From Desulfobulbales bacterium (GTDB lineage Bacteria > Desulfobacterota > Desulfobulbia > Desulfobulbales > JAGXFP01), in NCBI GenBank assembly GCA_029210665.1, contig JARGFN010000005.1, positions 1 through 35,058 of the forward strand: a DNA stretch of 35,058 nt, given 5' to 3'. The translations under genes were made by a program, and so were the position numbers. Position 1 is the first letter of the stretch. Every line of letters starts with the position of its first letter. This document shows positions 1-6,271 of the stretch, piece after piece. The notes under the pieces are model-generated. The model was not told the origin of the DNA and searched no databases. It saw only the letters and a list, made by a program, of their open reading frames with translations.

Positions 1-36
1 GATAATTACAAACTGATAAGTGAAATTCACCACGAA

Positions 37-54
37 GCCGTCACGGATTCAGGA
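37..54. repeat. Family E terminus, edge copy
   Basis: This 18-bp stretch ends in TCACGGATTCAGGA, the same terminal inverted repeat that bounds the MITE-like element at 14097-14318. Only the terminus is visible here; no matching interior follows. It could be a solo end or the right end of an element that begins before the window. Confidence 0.5.
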
Positions 55-85
55 AATCTTAATAGTACCCGTGGGTGCAAGGAAC

Positions 86-142
86 AAGATTTCTCACATG
101 CGTTCGAAATGACGGCTTTTTTCGACTTATTGCGAACTCATC
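86..142 (+). repeat. Family D dispersed repeat, copy 1
   Basis: About 57 bp that is nearly identical, in reverse complement, to 11310-11367. Shared landmarks are TTTCTCACATGCGTTCGAAA, ATGAC and GCGAACTCATC. It covers the upstream ATG (109) of the following ORF, so that start codon is part of the repeat and is unlikely to be the native one. Confidence 0.75.
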
Positions 143-168
143 ATCAACCATCAACGACGGGATGGCCA

Positions 169-1134
169 ATGGAAGAACCGCTGAATGTCTGTCTGGAAAA
201 ACTCGCCAAACTGCATACCCACCGGAACAAGACGAACTGGACGGCAGCCACCTTCTTTCAGGACCCCGGCAAGCCTCTGCTGCTCCTTTCGGTGATCGAC
301 ATGGCGGCCGGCGGCTTTATTCGGGAAAATCTCGTGGAGCCCTCTTTTGAACTTGCCGGAATCTACAACCGTTATTGGAAAACCGTTACTTCGGCCGGCG
401 CCGCCCCTGACCTGGCCGCCGCGTTCATGGCCCTTGAGGACGAAGGCTTCTGGAAAATGACCGGCCTGAAAGAAACCGCCGTCCGACTGCCGATAGACAC
501 GATGGGCAAGCTCCACAAGAGCTATCTCGGCGCCACAATCGATCCGGAAATCAGCCCCTTGTTGACCGAGCAGCACGCCAGAAAAACCATGCGTGAAACC
601 TTGATCTCGACCTATTTCGCGAACAAAATCCAGTCCGCCCTGCTGGACGTTGCCCTGATAAATCACGGAGCCGCCATCTACCGCAAGGAATTATTGAACG
701 ACGCGTTGGCTCCGACCATAAAAACCGGCCGGGGCGACGCAATAAAACGGAAAATTTCCTCGCTCGGCTTCGCGACGGCGATTGTGGATATCTACGACCA
801 TCGCTGCGCGATCTGCGGCATAAAGCTGATGACTCCCGAGGGTCATTCCGCCGTCGATGCAACCCGGATTATTCCCCGGCAGCTCGGCGGCGACGACCAT
901 CCGAGTAACGGGCTGGCCCTCTGCAAAATTTGCGGCTGGTCATTCGCCAACGGCTTGCTCGGCATCGGCGAGGAATATGAAGTGACAATCCCGATCGCGG
1001 TCAGGCTGAACGGCAATCTGCCCGGCCATATCCTGATTTTCAAGGGCAGGACCATCGCCAAACCCAAGCAGGAAGCCTTTATCCCCTCCCGGAAAAACCT
1101 CGCCTGGCACCGGCAAAATGTCCTAAGAGAGTAA
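169..1134 (+). CDS. HNH restriction-endonuclease-like protein with degenerate active site
   Basis: A 321-residue protein resembling predicted restriction endonucleases of the COG3440 type. The N-terminal part carries the family's KPLLLLSVIDMA stretch (about residues 43-54). The C-terminal part has an HNH_2-like zinc-finger fold: CAICG near residue 220, then VDATRIIP and NGLALCKICGWSFANGLL. Active relatives have VDAAHIIP and an LCHWAFDEGL-type segment. Here the first catalytic His is Arg (residue 233), the second is Gly (256) and the following Asp is Ala (260), while Asn and the Cys residues stay. This suggests a DNA-binding or decaying protein rather than an active nuclease (inference). I chose ATG 169 because the ATG at 109 lies within repeat D. 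No methylase or partner restriction gene adjoins it. Confidence 0.75.
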   Translation: MEEPLNVCLEKLAKLHTHRNKTNWTAATFFQDPGKPLLLLSVIDMAAGGFIRENLVEPSFELAGIYNRYWKTVTSAGAAPDLAAAFMALEDEGFWKMTGLKETAVRLPIDTMGKLHKSYLGATIDPEISPLLTEQHARKTMRETLISTYFANKIQSALLDVALINHGAAIYRKELLNDALAPTIKTGRGDAIKRKISSLGFATAIVDIYDHRCAICGIKLMTPEGHSAVDATRIIPRQLGGDDHPSNGLALCKICGWSFANGLLGIGEEYEVTIPIAVRLNGNLPGHILIFKGRTIAKPKQEAFIPSRKNLAWHRQNVLRE

Positions 1135-1197
1135 CCTCCCTGTTTCTCGGCTTTCGCCGGGGACCATCGAAATCGAGGGCCGTTCCCAAATCAAAAA

Positions 1198-1230
1198 GGG
1201 TCCGGCCGTTAATCTGCAACGGCTGGACCC
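1198..1230 (-). terminator. Bidirectional-looking intrinsic terminator
   Basis: A 13-bp stem with one G-T pair (GGGTCCGGCCGTT / AACGGCTGGACCC) and a 7-nt loop. On the minus strand it is followed by TTTTTGA, directly downstream of the tRNA-Leu gene. On the plus strand TTATTTT follows it, so it may also end the transcript of the 169-1134 gene. Confidence 0.8.
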
Positions 1231-1239
1231 TTATTTTAC

Positions 1240-1326
1240 TGGTGCCTAGGGCGAGAATCGAACTCGCACGGGGCGAACCCCGAGGGATTTTAAGTCCCTT
1301 GCGTCTACCAGTTCCGCCACCCAGGC
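1240..1326 (-). tRNA. tRNA-Leu (anticodon UAA)
   Basis: An 87-nt tRNA read on the minus strand. Acceptor arm GCCTGGG pairs with CCTAGGC (one G-T), the discriminator is A, and the CCA end is encoded. The anticodon stem-loop is AGGGA-CTTAAAA-TCCCT, giving UAA and so Leu (UUA codons). There is a long variable arm (CGGGG...CCCCG), as expected for leucine tRNA, a D-arm GGCGGAACTGGTAGACGC and a T-arm GTTCGATTC. It stands alone with its own promoter and terminator. Confidence 0.96.
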
Positions 1327-1369
1327 AAAATCACTGTAAGCGATCCGGGAATCTCTTGAAACCAGGGGT

Positions 1370-1398
1370 TTTATAGCATCCTCCCGGCCAAAAAGCAA
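1370..1398 (-). promoter_or_regulatory. Sigma70-type promoter of tRNA-Leu
   Basis: On the minus strand, TTGCTT (1398-1393), a 17-nt spacer and TATAAA (1375-1370), about 44 nt upstream of the mature tRNA 5' end. Spacing and -10 match are good and the -35 match is moderate. Confidence 0.6.
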
Positions 1399-1497
1399 CT
1401 TCCGATTTTCCAACGAAAAACCGCGCCGGTCTCACTTATTCGGCGAGTTCGCAAAACCGGTCTCGCCTCTATGGCTCGGGATCCGCTTTTGAACCCG

Positions 1498-1557
1498 GCT
1501 TACACCCACAGGGCATAAGTTTCGTACGAGCAGCAGAGCTGCTCAACTCAGCTTATG
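1498..1557 (+). repeat. Family A REP-like repeat, copy 1
   Basis: Contains GGCATAAGTTTCGTACGAGC followed by an inverted GAGCAG...CTGCTC pair and CAACTCAGCTTATG. Three further copies occur at 3286-3344, 4157-4214 and 33172-33226. The repeat supplies the last codons and the stop of the small minus-strand ORF at 1543-1713. Confidence 0.8.
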
Positions 1558-1713
1558 CTTTTTAAGCGGCCCCCGGTTGGTTTTTCCAAGGATAATCGCC
1601 AAACCGACGCCCACCAGCCGGACGGCGCGAAAGGCAAGGATTGCGCCGACAGCGGCGGCGGCCAGGATGACCGTTCCCGTAAGGACGGGATTTTCTCGGG
1701 TTTGCCTGGCCAT
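1543..1713 (-). CDS. Small hypothetical membrane protein (56 aa)
   Basis: A short ORF whose ATG (1713-1711) directly follows the TAG stop of the cation efflux gene, so it could be translated by coupling. The product starts MARQTREN and has a hydrophobic stretch from about residue 10 to 43, rich in Ala, Val, Ile and Leu with a central Arg pair. It ends in a basic tail KTNRGPLKKHKLS. The last four or five residues and the stop codon come from repeat A. I do not recognise the family. One or two membrane passes are likely (inference). It has no ribosome-binding site of its own beyond the coupled position, so it may be a real accessory peptide or a chance frame. Confidence 0.45.
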   Translation of the reverse strand: MARQTRENPVLTGTVILAAAAVGAILAFRAVRLVGVGLAIILGKTNRGPLKKHKLS

Positions 1714-2607
1714 CTACTCTCGACCCGCGATGGGATCCTGATGGATAATGATATCGGCGGCCGGAACAGTCTTACGGATATCGTTTTCCACCTCCTTGGC
1801 AATCCGGTGCGATTCGGCCAGGGGCATGCTCCCCTTCATTTCGAGATGGAGTTGAATAATCTCGGTCTGCCCGGAACGTCTGGTCTTGATATCATGGACC
1901 CCTTCCACCCCGCGGTTTGCCATGGCGATCGCGAAAATCCGCGCCTCAAGTTCGGGCGGCAGCTTGCAGTCCAGCAGAAATTGAGTGGAATCGTGACCAA
2001 TCCGCCAGGCATTATAGAGAACCACCAGGGCGATCACCACGGCAATCAGCGGATCGAGAACCGCCCAACCCGCTGCGGCCAGGGCCAGGGCCAGGACGGT
2101 CCCCAGATTGGTGAACAGATCGGCGGAATAATGCAGGGAATCGGCCTTGATGGCCATGCTGCCGGTCCGCGCCACCACCTTTTGCTGAAACAGGACGAGA
2201 GCGGCGGTAAGCAATACCGCAAAGATCATCACCCCGACACTTAAGCCGGTGACGTCAAGGGGATGGGGCTCGACAATTCTCCGCAAGGCCTGGACGAGAA
2301 TGAACAGAGCGGACCCGGCAATAAACAGGGACTGGCCGAGACCGGCCAGGTATTCGGCCTTACCGTGCCCAAACGGATGATCGCTGTCGGCCGATTTCTG
2401 GGAGTAGCGAATCGCCAGCAGGTTAATCAGCGATGCGGCCCCGTCAAGCATGGAGTCGGCCAGGGAGGCCAGCACGCTGAGCGAACCGCTAAGCAGCCAG
2501 ACCCACGCCTTCACCAGGACCAGGGCCAGCGCAACAGCCACCGAGACTATCGAGGCGAGCCTGACCAGCCGGGCATCACCGGCCGTTGTCTTGGCAGCCT
2601 GGGCCAT
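1714..2607 (-). CDS. Cation diffusion facilitator (FieF-like) metal efflux protein
   Basis: A 297-residue inner-membrane antiporter of the CDF family that exports divalent metal (Fe2+, Zn2+ or similar) in exchange for protons. The metal-site residues match FieF: D51 and D55 in DSMLD (first site pair), H159 and D163 in ADSLHYSAD (second pair). There is also the HPFGHGK loop (77-83) typical of the FieF branch. Six membrane segments precede a C-terminal cytoplasmic domain (about 205-297, VEGVHDIKTRRSG). I chose ATG 2607 because it overlaps the TGA of the upstream AMMECR1 gene as TGATG; a longer reading frame starts upstream but lies inside that gene. Substrate metal cannot be decided from sequence. 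Confidence 0.88.
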   Translation of the reverse strand: MAQAAKTTAGDARLVRLASIVSVAVALALVLVKAWVWLLSGSLSVLASLADSMLDGAASLINLLAIRYSQKSADSDHPFGHGKAEYLAGLGQSLFIAGSALFILVQALRRIVEPHPLDVTGLSVGVMIFAVLLTAALVLFQQKVVARTGSMAIKADSLHYSADLFTNLGTVLALALAAAGWAVLDPLIAVVIALVVLYNAWRIGHDSTQFLLDCKLPPELEARIFAIAMANRGVEGVHDIKTRRSGQTEIIQLHLEMKGSMPLAESHRIAKEVENDIRKTVPAADIIIHQDPIAGRE

Positions 2608-3203
2608 CAAGCCTGATGACCCAGCTCGGCGAAAGACTGGACCTGATAGGTGCTGACCGCGAGGTCGCCCCGACGCCATTCATCGGCCGACAGCCCGGCT
2701 TTCAGGCAAAGATGGGAGAGGAATTCGGCAACATCGGGAAGCTGTTCCCACACCTGGGGCAGAAAAGTGGCCGTCGCCCCGGCCTTTCGGATAATGACCC
2801 CATCGATGAACGGACGCAGGCGACTGATGAGATCATCGACATCATCGTACCGCAAGGGTTGCGGTTCCGAAAGAACGCTGACCTCAATATCTATTTCGTC
2901 CAGTTCCCCGGGGGGCACCGGTTCGAAACGGTAATCGTTGCAGGCGGCATTGACCGCGTTTTCCCGCACCCCGTCGATCAGGGGGCGCGTCCCGACCAGG
3001 CTGCCGATACAGCCGCGCAGCCGCCCCTCAAGATGCAGGGTGACGAACACTCCCTGTTTTTCGAGGAATACCGGATCCCGCGCAACATCCCCAGCCGTTT
3101 GCCGCTTTTCGGTCGGGACGGGAAGGTGCAGCTTTTCCATAATGGCTTTTCTGGCCGCATCAAGCAGAACTCGGCCCTGCTCCTCGTCAAGCCTGTTCGC
3201 CAT
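2607..3203 (-). CDS. amrA: AMMECR1 / AmmeMemoRadiSam system protein A
   Basis: A 198-residue AMMECR1-domain protein, close to the family's usual size. It carries the signature LRGCIGS (about residues 61-67) and the surrounding core (GVFVTLHLEGR; NAVNAACNDYRFEPV). In the AmmeMemoRadiSam set this protein accompanies a Memo-like protein and a radical SAM enzyme. Neither partner is in this window, so here it is separated from them and instead coupled to a metal-efflux gene through the TGATG overlap at 2607. The molecular activity of the family is not settled in my knowledge. Start ATG 3203 is preceded by a purine-rich GGGAGGTTGGGAG stretch, which supports it. Confidence 0.85.
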   Translation of the reverse strand: MANRLDEEQGRVLLDAARKAIMEKLHLPVPTEKRQTAGDVARDPVFLEKQGVFVTLHLEGRLRGCIGSLVGTRPLIDGVRENAVNAACNDYRFEPVPPGELDEIDIEVSVLSEPQPLRYDDVDDLISRLRPFIDGVIIRKAGATATFLPQVWEQLPDVAEFLSHLCLKAGLSADEWRRGDLAVSTYQVQSFAELGHQA

Positions 3204-3285
3204 CTCCCAACCTCCCTTCTGGCGCCTGCCTAATACCGCAGCGCGGATTTTTCCGAGGCACGGTATATCAACCGGGCCGAGAAGA

Positions 3286-3344
3286 GCTTATACCCACGGG
3301 GCATAAGTTTCGTTTGAGTCGACAAGCGACTCAACTCAGCTTTA
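3286..3344 (+). repeat. Family A REP-like repeat, copy 2
   Basis: Begins GCTTATACCCACGGGGCATA and continues to AGTTTCG. In this copy the inverted arms are GAGTCG...CGACTC in place of GAGCAG...CTGCTC. The arms have changed together and still pair, which points to selection on, or an origin from, a hairpin. Confidence 0.8.
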
Positions 3345-3345
3345 T

Positions 3346-3382
3346 AAAAAAAGCCCCCCGTCTTTTCGTAAAGACGGGAGGC
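3346..3382 (-). terminator. Intrinsic terminator downstream of the HesB-like gene
   Basis: On the minus strand, GCCTCCCGTCTT pairs with AAGACGGGGGGC (12 bp, one G-T) around a 6-nt loop, followed by seven T residues. It would end transcripts from the HesB-like selenoprotein gene after the repeat at 3444-3551. Confidence 0.85.
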
Positions 3383-3443
3383 CGTTGATGATCTTTGTAA
3401 CCGTTCACCGGCATAGCCGCCAAAGCCCCACAATCGCCGGACT

Positions 3444-3551
3444 GTAACCGTTCAGCAGTGCCGCAGGTTGCGGCAAGCGGGACGGCGATGCGTACTTTTG
3501 TACGTGAGCCGGGCTGATCGTCGCAAGATGTGGTGCTGCTGAACGGTTACA
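3444..3551. repeat. Family B palindromic element, copy 1
   Basis: A 108-bp imperfect palindrome with perfect 15-bp ends, GTAACCGTTCAGCAG and CTGCTGAACGGTTAC. The centre is GCGTACTTTTGTACG. The interior matches 18162-18271 in reverse complement (for example GGGACGGCGATGCGTAC, GTACGTGAGCCGGGC, GCAAGATGTGGTGC). It sits inside the probable 3' untranslated region of the HesB-like gene. Confidence 0.85.
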
Positions 3552-3578
3552 CGATCTTCACGACATCTGTTGCCTAAA

Positions 3579-3914
3579 TCAGCCGCATCCGGACCCGCAG
3601 CTGCCGCTGCTGCAACCGCCACCGCCGCCGCTGACCGGAATCGTGGAGGATATCGAAAAGCCGGACCGCATGCCGCTCTCGACAAAATCGACCTTGATAT
3701 CTCCGCAATCCTTCATCAGATCATTGTCCACCAGAAAGGTGAGACCATCCTGTTCCATTTTCGCATCGTTATCTTTTGGCTCATCCAGAGCCAATCCCAG
3801 AGAGGGACCGGATCAGCCGCCCTGCATCAAGGCGACGCGCAAAGCGGAATCGACCTTGTTCTGCGCCATATAATCCTTGAGATTGGATACTGCCAGATCG
3901 GTAACTTCCAACAT
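3579..3914 (-). CDS. HesB/IscA-like selenoprotein (in-frame UGA = Sec34)
   Basis: A 111-residue A-type iron-sulfur carrier-like protein. From ATG 3914, preceded by GGAGG 8 nt upstream, the frame runs to residue 33 (ending VALMQGG). It meets TGA at 3815-3813 and continues SGPSLGLALDEPKDND to a Gly/Cys-rich tail ending CSSGSCGSGCG. IscA proteins have GGCSG at this point, so the UGA replaces the first of the three conserved Cys residues; the other Cys lie in the tail. HesB-like selenoproteins with Sec at this site are a known bacterial family. A conventional caller would start at TTG 3794 and give a 71-residue fragment. A sigma70-type promoter lies at 4045-4074 and a terminator at 3346-3382. Sec insertion needs selABCD elsewhere. 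The family's exact role is uncertain. Confidence 0.9.
3791..3811 (-). promoter_or_regulatory. Candidate bacterial SECIS hairpin
   Basis: Starting two nucleotides after the UGA, CCGGTCCC can pair with GGGATTGG (8 bp, two G-T pairs) around a TCTCT loop. Position just downstream of the codon fits a bacterial SECIS element, but the loop lacks the usual early G. This is therefore a tentative call from hand pairing. Confidence 0.4.
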
Positions 3915-4044
3915 TTCAAAATCCTCCATACTTTATTAATAATATAAAAAATAATGGCTGAGTAAAGATCAGCATTGATATCCTTCCGGCCCATGATTCA
4001 CAAAAAGAGGCACCGGAGTCGAAAAACAGAAACTTTACGAGTAT

Positions 4045-4074
4045 ACTATATATATTCCCTAAGGAAACTGTCAA
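4045..4074 (-). promoter_or_regulatory. Sigma70-type promoter of the HesB-like gene
   Basis: On the minus strand, TTGACA (4074-4069), an 18-nt spacer and TATAGT (4050-4045), giving a leader of roughly 120 nt before ATG 3914. The rest of the 344-nt gap 3915-4258 is AT-rich and otherwise holds only repeat A copy 3 and the pfkA upstream region. Confidence 0.65.
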
Positions 4075-4156
4075 TGACGCGGCTCAATAAATTCTGTAAA
4101 TATTACCCGGCGGCAACCGTTTTTTGCTGATCCCTACCCCGCTTTTCTGCTAAGTT

Positions 4157-4214
4157 GCATATAGCTGCGTTGAGCAGCCTGCTCGTACGAAACTTATGCC
4201 CCGTGGGTATATGC
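4157..4214 (-). repeat. Family A REP-like repeat, copy 3
   Basis: Reverse-oriented copy: TTGAGCAGCCTGCTCGTACG followed by AAACTTATGCCCCGTGGGTA. It ends about 45 bp upstream of the phosphofructokinase start, within the divergent promoter region. Confidence 0.8.
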
Positions 4215-4258
4215 CGGTAAAAAAGCCTCCCGATCAGGAACATCACAGGTGATTCGAC

Positions 4259-5356
4259 ATGAACAGAATCGTAATCTCAACCGGCGGCGGAGATGCGCCC
4301 GGATTGAACGCGGTAATATATTCGGTGGTAAAGTCATCCCAGGCCAGGGGCTGGGAAGTATACGGCAGCAGAAGCGGTTACCGGGGGCTCCTTGAGCTTG
4401 ACGAACTGGTAAGGCTGACCGACGAGCAGGTTCGGGATATTACGCCCACGGGCGGCACCATCCTCGGTTCAACCAACAAAGGCAATCCCTTTGCGATGCC
4501 GGTGGAAAACCTGGCCGGGGAAATCCACTTACGGGATGTTTCCGACCGGATCATGACCAATTTCAACCGCATGGGTTTCTTATGTCATATCGCGGTCGGC
4601 GGCGACGGCAGTCTGGAGATAGCTCATCGGTTCGCCGTTGAGAAAGGAATGCCGGTAATCGGCGTACCCAAGACCATCGACAACGACCTGGAAGCAACCC
4701 AGATGACCTTCGGTTTCGATACCGCCGTCTCGACCGCCACCGAGGCCATCGACAAGCTTCACTCCACCGCCAAATCCCATGACCGGGTGCTGATCGTCGA
4801 GGTAATGGGCCGGGACTCGGGCTGGATCGCGCTCAGTTCCGGGATATCCGGCGGCGCCGATATCGTCCTGATTCCCGAAATTCCCTTTAACGTCGAAACC
4901 ATCTGCCGCAAAATCACCGACAACGAACTGCACGGCAAGCACTATGCCATCATTGTGGTCGCCGAGGGGGCCTGTGCCGAAAAATCGGGCCGAATCCACA
5001 AAAAAACCGATAAATCGGAGATCGGCCGCCAGGAACTGCTGCTTGGCGGCATTGGCGAATGGGTGGCGGCGAAGATAAGGAAGAATTCCGGCAAGGACAC
5101 CCGCTCAATGGTCCTCGGCCACCTTCAGCGCGGCGGTTCACCGACCACCTTCGACCGCCTCCTCGCCCTGCGTTTCGGCGCGGCGGCCGTAAGAATGGCG
5201 GAAAACAATCAATTCGACCAGATGGTTTCACTGGTCAACGGCGAAATGGAAGCCGTGCCTCTGGCCGACGCCATCAAGCAACGGAAAAAGGTGCCGCTCA
5301 GCAGCGATAAAATAATGACCGCCAGGGAAATCGGCATCTGCCTAGGTGATTATTGA
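4259..5356 (+). CDS. pfkA: 6-phosphofructokinase
   Basis: A 365-residue PfkA-superfamily enzyme that phosphorylates fructose 6-phosphate to fructose 1,6-bisphosphate in glycolysis. Seen motifs are STGGGDAPGLNAVI (7-20), GGDGS (114-118), PKTIDND (137-143, with the catalytic Asp), MGRDSGW and GHLQRGGSPTTFDR near the C-terminus. The residue equivalent to E. coli Gly104 is Gly (ATP type), while the one equivalent to position 124 is Lys (PPi type). This mixed pair is seen in the 'group III' phosphofructokinases. ATP is the likelier donor, but PPi cannot be excluded by eye. AGGTGA precedes the ATG. It lies divergent from the HesB-like gene and upstream of a Fur-family regulator. Confidence 0.93.
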   Translation: MNRIVISTGGGDAPGLNAVIYSVVKSSQARGWEVYGSRSGYRGLLELDELVRLTDEQVRDITPTGGTILGSTNKGNPFAMPVENLAGEIHLRDVSDRIMTNFNRMGFLCHIAVGGDGSLEIAHRFAVEKGMPVIGVPKTIDNDLEATQMTFGFDTAVSTATEAIDKLHSTAKSHDRVLIVEVMGRDSGWIALSSGISGGADIVLIPEIPFNVETICRKITDNELHGKHYAIIVVAEGACAEKSGRIHKKTDKSEIGRQELLLGGIGEWVAAKIRKNSGKDTRSMVLGHLQRGGSPTTFDRLLALRFGAAAVRMAENNQFDQMVSLVNGEMEAVPLADAIKQRKKVPLSSDKIMTAREIGICLGDY

Positions 5357-5358
5357 TA

Positions 5359-5379
5359 GCAAACATTATGATTGTTTGC
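5359..5379 (+). terminator. Weak hairpin after pfkA
   Basis: GCAAACA pairs with TGTTTGC (7 bp) around TTATGAT, followed by CAGATTTTCC. It begins two bases after the pfkA stop. The stem is short and AT-rich with a poor T-run, so this is a weak terminator candidate. Confidence 0.35.
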
Positions 5380-5486
5380 CAGATTTTCCGAAAAATAGCT
5401 GATTTCGGCAAAATGACTATTTCGTTATTTTAAGGTCTGTAGTATTGTATGGATATGTTCGTTTCCCCAACCGGATGAGTAGTGCA

Positions 5487-5900
5487 ATGAAGGAAAAGAG
5501 AAGTGGAAAGATATTACGAATGACCAATCAGCGGAAGGTTATTCTGGAAGAGCTGTCCAAGGTTTATTTCCATCCGACCGCCGGCGATGTCTACGAAATA
5601 GTCAAGAAAAAGCTGCCTAACGTCAGCCTGGGCACGGTTTATCGTAATCTGCAGCTGCTGAGCAATTGCCGGACCATCCAGAAACTGGACTTCGGCGAGC
5701 CCCATAAAAGATTCGACGGCAACCCCGAACCGCACTACCACATCAACTGCACCAGATGCGGCCGGGTCGAGGATGTCCCGATCGAATTAAAACCGGACCT
5801 TGAAAAAGAGGCCGAAAAAATCAGCGGCTACCGGATAGACGGCCACCACATCTCATACAAAGGCCTCTGCCCCGACTGCGTTGCCCTTCCGGACCAATAG
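5487..5900 (+). CDS. Fur/PerR-family transcriptional regulator
   Basis: A 137-residue ferric-uptake-regulator family repressor. The N-terminal winged helix contains RMTNQRKVILEEL and the recognition-helix part VSLGTVYRNLQLL. The C-terminal dimerisation domain contains the metal-binding EPHYHINC. Structural zinc pairs are CTRC and CPDC, the arrangement found in PerR and Fur. The short length and HKRFDGNPEPHYH segment look PerR-like (peroxide sensing), but the effector is not certain. Upstream ATGs at 5445 and 5475 are possible; I chose 5487 because the product then starts MKEKRSGK, close to usual family length. None has a strong ribosome-binding site. It follows pfkA by about 130 nt and probably has its own promoter in the AT-rich gap. 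Confidence 0.88.
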   Translation: MKEKRSGKILRMTNQRKVILEELSKVYFHPTAGDVYEIVKKKLPNVSLGTVYRNLQLLSNCRTIQKLDFGEPHKRFDGNPEPHYHINCTRCGRVEDVPIELKPDLEKEAEKISGYRIDGHHISYKGLCPDCVALPDQ

Positions 5901-5941
5901 ATCGATCCCCCGCCGTTCTTCCAAGCCGGCCGGGACCCGGA

Positions 5942-6271
5942 TCAACCATCTTTCGCACCGCTACCGCCCGCCCGGCAACCAGCCATGTATTCCTGCCATT
6001 CCTGGGGGAGCATGGTTTTCTTTTTGGTATTGCACTCCTTGCAGGACGGCACCAGGTTGTTTCTGGTGCTGGCCCCGCCCCTGGTCAGGGGCACCACATG
6101 GTCCATGGTCAATTTCGCCGGCGGAGTCTGCCCGCCGCAGTAGTAGCAGCGGCCCTCGCCGATCTTGTTCCGCCACCAACGGCTCTTGCGGAGATCGCGG
6201 GCCCTGGCCTTCTCCCGGCGAATGGCCGCATCGTCGACCCCGGCAAAGGAGATGCCGTCCTCCCAACTCAT
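5942..6271 (-). CDS. HNH endonuclease family protein
   Basis: A 109-residue single-domain HNH protein. Zinc-ligand pairs are CYYC and CKEC. The nuclease core is MDHVVPLTRGG followed by NNLVPSCKECNTKKK, which keeps the metal-binding His and Asn expected for activity. The N-terminal 40 residues are basic (RREKARARDLRKSRWWRNK) and may bind DNA. Its ATG overlaps the FolC stop as ATGA, so it is the last gene of the uvrD-folC set and is likely cotranslated. Cellular role unknown. Association with a helicase gene is compatible with DNA repair, but this is inference. Confidence 0.85.
   Translation of the reverse strand: MSWEDGISFAGVDDAAIRREKARARDLRKSRWWRNKIGEGRCYYCGGQTPPAKLTMDHVVPLTRGGASTRNNLVPSCKECNTKKKTMLPQEWQEYMAGCRAGGSGAKDG

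Noticed and set aside
1240-1326. tRNA-Leu as an integration hotspot
   Set aside because: No integrase gene and no second copy of the tRNA 3' end were seen on either side, so no island is supported.
3444-3551. Possible CRISPR repeat or integrase attachment site
   Set aside because: The three B copies are single, widely spaced and palindromic over their full length, with no spacers or cas genes; no integrase is nearby.
3570-3947. A 125-codon plus-strand ORF rich in Ala/Thr
   Set aside because: It is the complement of the HesB-like selenoprotein gene, which explains the region much better.
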